NCBI GenBank assembly: GCA_035542775.1
Contig: DATKKX010000337.1
Location: 1 to 8,304, forward strand
Source: DATKKX01 sp035542775
GTDB taxonomy: Bacteria; Planctomycetota; Phycisphaerae; UBA1845; UTPLA1
Length of the DNA: 8,304 bases
Direction of reading: 5' to 3'
Translations under genes and position numbers: made by a program
Shown here: piece by piece, positions 1 to 5,572 of the stretch
Numbering within the stretch: the stretch's first letter is position 1
How the letters are laid out: each line of letters starts with the position of its first letter
The notes under the pieces: generated by a model
Seen by the model: only the letters and a program-made list of their open reading frames with translations
Databases searched by the model: none
What the model was told of the DNA's origin: nothing

Positions 1-231
1 ATCGGGCTTGAAATACTCCATCGCCCAGGCATAGTCGTTTTTGTCCCGGGCATTGTCTTCGGGATCAAACCCGTTCAGGCTGACCAACTCGAAATTGGAC
101 GCTTCCAGGCCGCCCACGCCTGTAAGGATCGGCGTGAACCAGACCGCACACGACAGTGCAGATAGCAACAGGAAGATTACGAACCACGAGATTTGAAAGA
201 AGCGCCTTGGGGGATTCTGTCGTCGGTTCAT
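1..231 (-). CDS. N-terminal fragment of an unrecognised membrane-anchored or secreted protein
   Basis: An open reading frame of 77 codons starts at ATG 231-229 and runs off the left edge without a stop, so the C-terminus is missing. The start is supported by an AGGAG Shine-Dalgarno (complement of 241-245) nine bases upstream. Residues 1-10 are basic (MNRRQNPPRR). Residues 11-33 are strongly hydrophobic (around WFVIFLLLSALSCAVW), as expected for a signal peptide or an N-in membrane anchor. ALSC at 25-28 is not a good lipobox because position -3 is Ala. The rest is polar and acidic and ends in YAWAMEYFKPD, so the visible part after the hydrophobic segment is probably outside the cytoplasm. It lies 175 bases downstream of the hydrolase gene on the same strand and may or may not share its transcript. 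I do not recognise the family. That this is a real gene is likely from the clean start, the SD and the N-terminal signal; function is unknown. Confidence 0.6.
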   Translation of the reverse strand, partial: MNRRQNPPRRFFQISWFVIFLLLSALSCAVWFTPILTGVGGLEASNFELVSLNGFDPEDNARDKNDYAWAMEYFKPD

Positions 232-406
232 CGACTCCAACTCCTGGCCGAGTTGCCGCGTTTGCCCCCCTCGGCTGTGCCCATTCTAGAGAGCCCGCCC
301 GCACAACCGCAAGAACAAAACGCAGCCTGTCATGCGAAATGACCACGGGAGAGTCTCATGCCGCTGGGTCTACTGATGGTTCACGGTGCCGCTGATCAGC
401 CCAAGA

Positions 407-1387
407 TCACTTCGACTCCACCTCGATCCTGGCCGGAGTGGAAAGCGTGTCCGTCAGATAGCTGTAAGCCGCCTCGTCCCCCTGCAGGCTGCCCCTGAAG
501 AAAGCCACCAGCAAACCCGCTGTAAGACGCCGCATCTTCCCCGGATCATCCCCCGAGGCGCAGACCATCCCGGACGCCGCCGCCCATTGGTCGTCAAGCA
601 TGTCCCCGTGGCCGTAGTCCGGGGCCACGACGTGCCACGCCGGGGACTGGCAGGCGGCATAGAACTGAACATGGTTATCGCTCGCCGGCGCACAGGACCC
701 GCCGAGACCCGTGCCAATCACCAATGATGGAATCGCGAACGGAAACGTGCCCTGCACCACCCGCGCCTGGTTGCCCAGTGGACCGCCTGTTCCGTCGACC
801 GGATCGACGCCCGCCACCGCCTTCGCTCGCCCGGAGTTGGTCGTGAGAACCAGCCACGCCACTTTGCCGCCGCGCGAATGCCCCGCCAGTCCAAGGAGAT
901 CCGTGCGGACAGCAACTCCGGCGACGTCCGCAAGGTGACTTGAAATCCAGTCCAGCACGCTTGCCGCCGCGATGGCTTCCTGGGCCGCGGTCGGATTGCC
1001 GAGTAACGGACCGATCCCCGGTTCGTACATCTGCGGAGCCACCACCACGAAGCCATGACTGGCCAGATGACGAAGAATCTCACCGTACATGGCGTTGCGG
1101 GCCATGAAACCGTGCTGAAACACGACCACGCAGTAGACCCCGGTCTCTTCCGGCGCGTGAATCAGCAGCGGGACCGGCGCGCCGTCCTGGCAGCGTTCCA
1201 TGGCAAAGGTGCGGACGGTCAGCGGCCCGGGCTCGTACGGGTCCGCGCTGCTGTGGAACGGAGCCGTGTCAGCGCCCTGTGAACCTCCAGATTGCACTGC
1301 AGCCTGCTCTTCCATGCAGGCGGGCTGCGGGGCGCATCCGGCCGTAACGATCGTCAGGACAGTCGCCAGAAGCGTGAATCTAAGCAC
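407..1387 (-). CDS. Lipoprotein alpha/beta-hydrolase, chlorophyllase-like
   Basis: The 326-residue product starts at GTG 1387-1385, preceded by a purine-rich GAGGAAGGG about nine bases upstream; no better ATG fits. Residues 2-17 form a signal peptide ending in TAGC with Cys18 as the probable lipidated cysteine, so export to the cell envelope is inferred. A low-complexity linker runs to about residue 52. The hydrolase domain then shows an oxyanion-type HGF (92-94), a nucleophile elbow GHSRGG (169-174, Ser171), an Asp in GVDPVDGT (193-200, Asp195 or Asp198) and a His in YGHGDMLDD (258-266, His260). GHSRGG, the DPVDG segment and the GHxDMLDD segment are the active-site blocks I associate with plant and bacterial chlorophyllase-family esterases, a branch of the alpha/beta-hydrolases near PET-hydrolase/dienelactone-hydrolase-like enzymes. 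The triad is complete, so an active serine esterase is likely. The substrate cannot be read from sequence: chlorophyll is only one possibility, and a general ester, lipid or polyester is at least as plausible. Gene boundaries are certain; specificity is not. Confidence 0.88.
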   Translation of the reverse strand: MLRFTLLATVLTIVTAGCAPQPACMEEQAAVQSGGSQGADTAPFHSSADPYEPGPLTVRTFAMERCQDGAPVPLLIHAPEETGVYCVVVFQHGFMARNAMYGEILRHLASHGFVVVAPQMYEPGIGPLLGNPTAAQEAIAAASVLDWISSHLADVAGVAVRTDLLGLAGHSRGGKVAWLVLTTNSGRAKAVAGVDPVDGTGGPLGNQARVVQGTFPFAIPSLVIGTGLGGSCAPASDNHVQFYAACQSPAWHVVAPDYGHGDMLDDQWAAASGMVCASGDDPGKMRRLTAGLLVAFFRGSLQGDEAAYSYLTDTLSTPARIEVESK

Positions 1388-1452
1388 TGCGTATTTCCCT
1401 TCCTCTACGGAGCCATCGAAAACCCCGGGGCGAAAAGATGCCGGGATTCGAT

Positions 1453-1480
1453 ATTATGCCGTCGCCTCCGCCGGGTTCCA
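1453..1480 (-). promoter_or_regulatory. Possible promoter for the hydrolase gene
   Basis: On the minus strand, CATAAT (complement of 1453-1458) matches the -10 consensus at five of six bases and lies about 65 bases before the GTG start. A poor -35, TGGAAC (complement of 1475-1480), is 16 bases further upstream. The -35 matches only three positions, so this is a weak prediction. No other promoter-like pair stood out in the divergent region. Confidence 0.22.
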
Positions 1481-1568
1481 TATCATGCAGACCACGGGGT
1501 TCATACCCAGGGATTTTTGCGGCTCCTCTAATTGTATGCGCTGCGGCCATTGCAGGGTTTTGTGCTTC

Positions 1569-1583
1569 GGAGGATGCTTGATG
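1569..1583 (+). promoter_or_regulatory. Alternative Shine-Dalgarno and ATG in frame with the photolyase
   Basis: GGAGGA (1569-1574) stands six bases before ATG 1581-1583, which is in frame with the photolyase and has no stop between. Use of this start would add 34 residues, rich in Arg and Gly, before the family-like N-terminus. The start at 1683 has its own SD (GAGGT, 1672-1676, six-base spacer) and puts the protein's beginning exactly where class I photolyases begin, so I chose 1683. The SD at 1569 is nevertheless the stronger of the two. Confidence 0.3.
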
Positions 1584-1682
1584 GCCCAGGATGTGCGGGC
1601 GGGCATGCGGCCGGCGCGGCGTTGCCGGCGGATAGGCGCGGGCCATGGCAGCCCGCGGCCGCGCGGCTGGCGAGGTCGGACA

Positions 1683-3128
1683 ATGAGGGCCCTGGTTTGG
1701 TTTCGCTCTGATCTGCGCGTCGACGACAATACGGCGCTCTCCGCCGCATGCGCTGCGGCGGACCGCGGCATTGCGGGCGTCTTCCTCCTGTCCCCCCGAC
1801 AATGGCGCCGGCATGACTGGGCTGACATCAAGGTCGAATTCCTGCTGCGTAACCTGGCGTGCCTCGCCGAACGCCTCAAACGCTGGCGTATTCCCCTCCT
1901 GGTGCGAGAAGCCGCGACCTTTGCGGATGTGCCCGACGTCCTGCTCGCCCTCGCGAATCGACTGCAATGTGACGCCCTCTATTTCAATCGGGAGTACGAG
2001 GTCAACGAGCAGCGGCGCGACGCGGCGGTGGCCAAGACCTTTGAACGAGAAGGCATTGCTGTCCGAAGCTTCCACGATCAGACGATCGTGCCGCCCGACG
2101 CCCTGCGAACGTCCACCGGTCGCTTCTATACGATGTTTGCGCCGTTCAAGCGGGCATGGATCGCCTGTGTGCGGGAACGCGAGCCGGCGCCGGTGCCCGC
2201 TCCGCGTCCACAGCCTGCCCTGGTTTGCGCGCCCGACTCGATCCCCGAGTCGGTGGCCGGCTTCGATCTGTCGAAGGGATCTCTGGAGGAGTGGCCCGCC
2301 GGGGAGCGGTACGCCGCGGCGCGGCTCTCCACCTTCGTCGATCGGCGGCTGGCTTCGTACAAGCAGCTTCGAGATTTCCCCGGCAGCGAGGCGACCAGCC
2401 GACTGTCCCCCTACCTCGCGATCGGCGTGATTTCCCCGCGACGATGCCTCGCGGAGGCGCGCCAGGCGAACCGAGGGCGACTCAATGACGGCCGCGCCGG
2501 CCCTGCCACGTGGATCAGCGAGCTCGTGTGGCGCGAGTTCTACCGCCACGTGTTGATCGGCTACCCGCGGGTGAGCATGAATCGGGCGTTCAAGCCGGCA
2601 ACCGAGAGACTGCCGTGGCGACATGACGAAGAGCCGTTTCAGGCCTGGTGCGAGGGCCGCACCGGATTCCCCATTGTCGATGCGGGCATGCGTCAACTCT
2701 TCCGGACCGGCTGGATGCACAACCGGCTGCGCATGATCGTGGCGATGTTCCTGAGTAAGGACCTGTTCATCGACTGGCGCCGGGGCGAACAGCACTTCAT
2801 GCGGCATCTGGTTGATGGCGACCTGGCCAACAACAACGGGGGCTGGCAGTGGTCCGCTTCGACCGGAACCGATGCGGTGCCGTACTTCCGGGTTTTCAAC
2901 CCGTGGCTGCAGTCTAGAAAATGTGATCCGGACGGTGAGTTTATCCGCCGCTGGGTGCCGGAACTGCGCTGCGTGGACCCGCGCGTACTGCACCACCCGC
3001 CGTTGCTGGCGAGGGAAAGGCGTGCCGGCCTCGCCTATGCCCAGCCTATATGCGACCACGAAGCCGCAAGACAGCGCGTGATCGAGGCCTTCCGGAATCT
3101 GCCCGAAGTCCGGGCACGCCATCATTGA
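1683..3128 (+). CDS. phrB: Class I CPD deoxyribodipyrimidine photolyase
   Basis: This 481-residue enzyme is predicted to split UV-induced cyclobutane pyrimidine dimers using blue light and reduced FAD. The length is close to that of E. coli PhrB (472). Residues 1-130 form the Rossmann-like antenna domain, starting ALVWFRSDLR, with NREYEVNEQ (102-110) at the place of the antenna-cofactor loop. The helical FAD domain spans about 200-475. Family blocks are intact: SRLSPYLA (239-246), SELVWREFYRH (279-289), GWMHNRLRMI (343-352) and NNGGWQWSASTGTDA (384-398). By motif alignment to E. coli, the electron-transfer Trp triad W306/W359/W382 corresponds to Trp312, Trp365 and Trp388. FAD-contacting Asn378 corresponds to Asn384, and substrate-contacting Glu274, Trp277, Asn341 and Trp384 to Glu280, Trp283, Asn347 and Trp390. 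Nothing essential is missing. Whether the antenna is MTHF or a flavin cannot be decided. The start at 1683 follows GAGGT with a six-base spacer; an in-frame alternative exists at 1581. It is divergent from the hydrolase gene and appears monocistronic. Confidence 0.96.
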   Translation: MRALVWFRSDLRVDDNTALSAACAAADRGIAGVFLLSPRQWRRHDWADIKVEFLLRNLACLAERLKRWRIPLLVREAATFADVPDVLLALANRLQCDALYFNREYEVNEQRRDAAVAKTFEREGIAVRSFHDQTIVPPDALRTSTGRFYTMFAPFKRAWIACVREREPAPVPAPRPQPALVCAPDSIPESVAGFDLSKGSLEEWPAGERYAAARLSTFVDRRLASYKQLRDFPGSEATSRLSPYLAIGVISPRRCLAEARQANRGRLNDGRAGPATWISELVWREFYRHVLIGYPRVSMNRAFKPATERLPWRHDEEPFQAWCEGRTGFPIVDAGMRQLFRTGWMHNRLRMIVAMFLSKDLFIDWRRGEQHFMRHLVDGDLANNNGGWQWSASTGTDAVPYFRVFNPWLQSRKCDPDGEFIRRWVPELRCVDPRVLHHPPLLARERRAGLAYAQPICDHEAARQRVIEAFRNLPEVRARHH

Positions 3129-3212
3129 ACCTGGTACGGTCATACGACACGGCCTCGCCACTCATCCAAGCTCAATGATGTCGCCGTACGCCCGTCGTAG
3201 TCAGATCCAATG

Positions 3213-3234
3213 TAGGGTGCGTGCTCGACGCACC
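3213..3234 (+). repeat. REP-like palindrome
   Basis: GGTGCGT (3216-3222) and ACGCACC (3228-3234) are a perfect 7-bp inverted repeat around a 5-base loop, preceded by GTAG (3212-3215 region, reading TGTAG). A GTAG head followed by a GGTGCGT palindrome is the form seen in many REP-type elements mobilised by RAYT transposases. It lies 85 bases after the photolyase stop and has only three T after the stem, so a terminator role is possible but not well supported. Confidence 0.5.
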
Positions 3235-3332
3235 TTTGATGGAGACGTCGCTGCACGGTGGAGGATGGAGGCCTAGAGCGTGAGAGGCGATCACGTACGG
3301 AGTGAAGATGGGCAGGATAGGGAATTTCGCAA

Positions 3333-3346
3333 TCTCGGAGCCGAGA
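3333..3346 (+). repeat. Short perfect dyad
   Basis: TCTCGG (3333-3338) and CCGAGA (3341-3346) form a 6-bp dyad with a 2-base centre. The tiny centre suits a dimeric protein-binding site better than an RNA hairpin, but it is over 500 bases from the next start codon and could be chance. Confidence 0.2.
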
Positions 3347-3598
3347 CTTCGACCGGCACAAATTTCTTCTGCTGCACATTAGCGCATGCTAGTGCGTGTC
3401 ACCGCAGACGGCCGATTCCGGCCATCATCTGTTTTTGGTTGTCAGCTTTGAGTCGGCCTTCTCTTACGCGCCGTATTCAAGAGTACATTCTAACATTTAC
3501 CTAAAAGAAAGTCGATGACGTCAAAATTTGAAACGGGAACAGATCAGAATGAGGGCGGGCCGCGGGGGTGACGGGAGTGGTCCGAGCAAGACAAGGGC

Positions 3599-3697
3599 TT
3601 CAGGCTTGAACGGAGTTCGCGGCATCCGTGGCCGGAGCGGCGTCCCGCTGCGGCGGGACTTGCCCCTGGTCACGCAAGCCCAGCCTTTCAGGCTTAA
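3599..3697 (+). repeat. Two copies of a TTCAGGCTT motif
   Basis: TTCAGGCTTGAA (3599-3610) is itself an inverted repeat (TTCA-ggct-TGAA), and TTCAGGCTTAA recurs at 3687-3697, 88 bases later. Both sit beside the hairpin at 3642-3659. They look like parts of a composite interspersed repeat. Confidence 0.35.
3642..3659 (+). repeat. GC-rich hairpin
   Basis: GTCCCGC (3642-3648) pairs perfectly with GCGGGAC (3653-3659) around a TGCG loop. There is no T tract behind it on either strand, so an intrinsic terminator is unlikely. It belongs to the palindrome cluster of this intergenic region. Confidence 0.45.
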
Positions 3698-3743
3698 GGG
3701 CCGGCGAGCTTGCAGCCTCGGCCACGGCTGTGCTAAGCTGTAA

Positions 3744-3790
3744 CTGGTGCGGTCACCAAGGCTGCACCAGCGCAGGCCGGAAGCCTGCGC
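3744..3790 (+). repeat. Two adjoining perfect inverted repeats
   Basis: CTGGTGC (3744-3750) and GCACCAG (3764-3770) are a 7-bp inverted repeat with a 13-base loop. The second repeat starts at the last base of the first: GCGCAGGC (3770-3777), loop CGGAA, GCCTGCGC (3783-3790), an 8-bp perfect stem. A competing smaller hairpin, TGGTG (3745-3749) with CACCA (3754-3758), overlaps the first. The back-to-back arrangement resembles a paired REP unit. It ends 86 bases before the SEC-C gene start, so it may lie in that gene's leader. Confidence 0.45.
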
Positions 3791-3876
3791 CACAAGACAC
3801 GCGACGGCCGGGGGGACCTGGAAAAACAGCCAAGCCAACCCGAACCGGCGTGAGCCGTTGGAATCGGAGAACAATT

Positions 3877-4122
3877 GTGGCCAAAGGTCCGGATCAATTC
3901 GAGAGCCGCTACGAACGGAAACGAGAGGCCAAGGAGCGTCACCTGAAGGAGCTGCCCGGCGAGGACGACGCGCCGCTTCCCAAGCCGGTCGAGCCCATCA
4001 AGAAGGAAAAGGAAGAGCCCGGCCGCAACGACCCGTGCCCGTGCGGCAGCGGCAAGAAATACAAGCAGTGCTGCCTCAACAAGGACAAGAAGAAGGGGTG
4101 GTTCTCAAAGTGGCTGAAGTGA
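3877..4122 (+). CDS. Small SEC-C zinc-motif protein
   Basis: This is an 81-residue protein. I chose the GTG start at 3877 because GGAGA (3866-3870) lies six bases upstream and because the in-frame sequence before it is repeat-derived low complexity. Residues 1-30 are highly charged (ESRYERKREAKERHLKE) and probably helical. A Pro/Lys/Glu linker covers 31-48. The C-terminus carries the SEC-C motif, GRNDPCPCGSGKKYKQCC, with Cys54, Cys56, Cys65 and Cys66 in the CxCx8CC spacing that binds one zinc ion, followed by a basic tail ending WFSKWLK. SEC-C is known from the C-terminus of SecA, where it contacts SecB and ribosomes, and from many short stand-alone proteins of unknown role. Nothing here indicates SecA-like ATPase function. 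The gene lies 48 bases before the chosen waaA start and is probably co-transcribed with it. The motif is certain; the role is unknown. Confidence 0.82.
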   Translation: MAKGPDQFESRYERKREAKERHLKELPGEDDAPLPKPVEPIKKEKEEPGRNDPCPCGSGKKYKQCCLNKDKKKGWFSKWLK

Positions 4123-4170
4123 GGAGTGACCGCCGATTGTCATTCCCGGCCTGCGCCGTATCATGATGCC

Positions 4171-5547
4171 ATGCGCACGCTGCTGCTGGATCTGGCCTAC
4201 ATCCCGCTGGCGATCGCCTACCTGCCGGTGCTTCTGTATCAGATGATCGTCCTGAAGAAGAACCGCCACGGCTGGGCCGAGCGGTTCGGGTTCATCCGCC
4301 GCCGGGTCAGCCCGCGGCCCTGCGTCTGGATCCACGCCGTCTCGCTGGGCGAGGTCAATGCCACCAAGAGCCTCGTCACCGAGATCGAGAAACGCCTGCC
4401 CTCCTACGACATCGTCATCTCCGCCACTACCGACACCGGCTACACGGCGGCCGTCAAGCATTATCAACCCAAGCGGATCCTCCGCTATCCGCTGGACTTC
4501 TCCTGGGTCGTCCACCGTGCTTTCGACCGCATCCACCCCGACGCCGTCATCCTGATGGAGCTCGAGGTCTGGCCGAATCTCATCGCCGTCGCCCGCCGCC
4601 GAGGCATCCCCATCCTGATCGCCAACGGCCGCGTCACCGAGGAACGCTCCATGCGGCGGTTCCGCAAGCCGGTGGTCCGCTCGCTGGCGCGGCGGATGTT
4701 CGGCGACATCACCTTCGCCGGCGTTCAGAACGAGGCCTATGCGGCACGGTTCGCGGAACTCGGCGTCCCGCGCGGGCAGGTGGTGGTCACCGGAACGATG
4801 AAGTACGACACCGCCCTGATCGCCGACAGCGTGCCGGGGGACGCCAATCTGGCCGCAGCAATGGGCATCGACCGCGACAAGCCGCTCTTCGTTGCCGGCT
4901 CGACCGGGCCGGGCGAGGAGGAGCTGATCCTGCAGGCGTATTCGCAACTGCTCGACGACCAAGACGGCCTTCAGCTTGCGATCATTCCGCGGAAGCCGGA
5001 GCGGTTCGACGAGGTCGCCCGGCTGATCGAGGGCCGCGGTTATGCGTGTGTCCGGCGAAGCCTCCGCGCCAATAGCAATAACGTGCCGGCCGGCAGCGAT
5101 GCGGCCGCCGGCGACAGGCCGGTCGTCTTCCTCGGCGATACCATGGGCGAGCTGCGGAAGTTCTACGCGTTGGCTGACGTAGTGTTCGTTGGTCGCTCGC
5201 TGGTGCCCATGGGCGGATCGGATCTGATGGAGGTGGCCGGGCTCGGTCGGGCGATGTGTTACGGTCCGTACGTCGAGAACTTCGCCGACGTTTCCGAGAA
5301 GCTGCTCACGGTGGGCGCGGCGGTCCAGCTCCAGTCTGCCGACGACCTGGTCCCGACGCTGCGACGGCTGTTAGCTGACAGATCCGCATCCGCGGCGATG
5401 GGCCGATCCGCACAAGAGGTCGTGCGGCGGAACACTGGAGCGACTGCCCGCACGGTGGATCTGCTTTGTGAGTCTCTCGGCCGACGGGCCGGCCACCCCA
5501 AGACTTCGATCAGCACGCCCAAGCTTCCGGAAGCCTGCCGGGCCTGA
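4171..5547 (+). CDS. waaA: 3-deoxy-D-manno-octulosonic acid (Kdo) transferase
   Basis: This 458-residue GT-B glycosyltransferase (family GT30) transfers Kdo from CMP-Kdo to lipid A precursor at the inner membrane, the first inner-core step of LPS. Residues 1-28 give a hydrophobic membrane-associating N-terminus. Family blocks follow: RFGF (38-41), HAVSLGEVNA (55-64) with the presumed catalytic base Glu61 (E. coli Glu60), MELEVWPNLI (129-138), NGRVTEER (152-159), QNEAYAARF (186-194), VTGTMKYD (206-213), GSTGPGEEELI (243-253), PRKPERF (273-279), GDTMGELRKFYALADVVFVGRSL (322-344 in outline) and GPYVENF (365-371). The usual GGHNPLE nucleotide-site motif reads GGSDLME (348-354), so the His and Pro positions differ. 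No strong SD precedes ATG 4171. An in-frame GTG at 4126 lies only three bases after the SEC-C stop, but its GAGGA directly abuts the codon and the extra 15 residues are unlike the family, so 4171 is preferred. Presence of the gene implies an LPS-bearing outer membrane. Confidence 0.94.
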   Translation: MRTLLLDLAYIPLAIAYLPVLLYQMIVLKKNRHGWAERFGFIRRRVSPRPCVWIHAVSLGEVNATKSLVTEIEKRLPSYDIVISATTDTGYTAAVKHYQPKRILRYPLDFSWVVHRAFDRIHPDAVILMELEVWPNLIAVARRRGIPILIANGRVTEERSMRRFRKPVVRSLARRMFGDITFAGVQNEAYAARFAELGVPRGQVVVTGTMKYDTALIADSVPGDANLAAAMGIDRDKPLFVAGSTGPGEEELILQAYSQLLDDQDGLQLAIIPRKPERFDEVARLIEGRGYACVRRSLRANSNNVPAGSDAAAGDRPVVFLGDTMGELRKFYALADVVFVGRSLVPMGGSDLMEVAGLGRAMCYGPYVENFADVSEKLLTVGAAVQLQSADDLVPTLRRLLADRSASAAMGRSAQEVVRRNTGATARTVDLLCESLGRRAGHPKTSISTPKLPEACRA

Positions 5548-5559
5548 TGCGCGGTGCAC

Positions 5560-5572
5560 CGGCTTTCAGCCG
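5560..5572. terminator. Weak hairpin between convergent genes
   Basis: CGGCT (5560-5564) and AGCCG (5568-5572) form a 5-bp stem with a TTC loop at the junction of the convergent waaA and peptidase genes, overlapping the peptidase stop codon. It could help termination in both directions, but it is short and has no T tract on either strand. Confidence 0.2.

Larger units (their letters stand above)
3129..3876 (+). other. Gene-free region with several REP-like palindromes
   Basis: I see no credible coding sequence in these roughly 750 bases. The short open frames present have low-complexity Arg/Pro/Ser-rich translations, no good SD and no family resemblance. The left part (3129-3540) includes a locally AT-richer stretch around 3476-3540 that could hold a promoter for the downstream SEC-C/waaA pair, but no convincing -35/-10 pair was found. 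The right part (3590-3790) is GC-rich and contains several perfect inverted repeats and one short direct repeat, listed separately. The pattern is typical of interspersed palindromic repeats in planctomycete-like genomes rather than of a decayed gene. Confidence 0.6.

Noticed and set aside
1423..1430. CCCCGGGG palindrome in the divergent region
   Set aside because: Eight bases of GC self-complementarity are expected by chance in DNA this GC-rich.
1200..1682. Open extension of the photolyase frame by 161 codons upstream
   Set aside because: Most of it lies antisense to the hydrolase gene and has no photolyase similarity; class I photolyases begin at the position encoded from 1683.
407..3128. 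A light-related module linking the chlorophyllase-like hydrolase and the photolyase
   Set aside because: The genes are divergent, the hydrolase substrate is unknown, and no shared regulatory site was found; adjacency alone does not support a functional link.
1380..3161. 593-codon open frame on the minus strand opposite the photolyase
   Set aside because: A GC-rich antisense shadow: the plus-strand product has every photolyase motif, while this one is Arg/Pro/Gly-rich with no recognisable domain.
3521..3874. 117-codon minus-strand frame in the intergenic region
   Set aside because: It is a translation of the palindrome cluster, without SD or conserved features.
4105..4962. 285-codon minus-strand frame opposite waaA
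   Set aside because: Antisense shadow of a clearly conserved gene; low-complexity Asp/Gly/Arg-rich translation.
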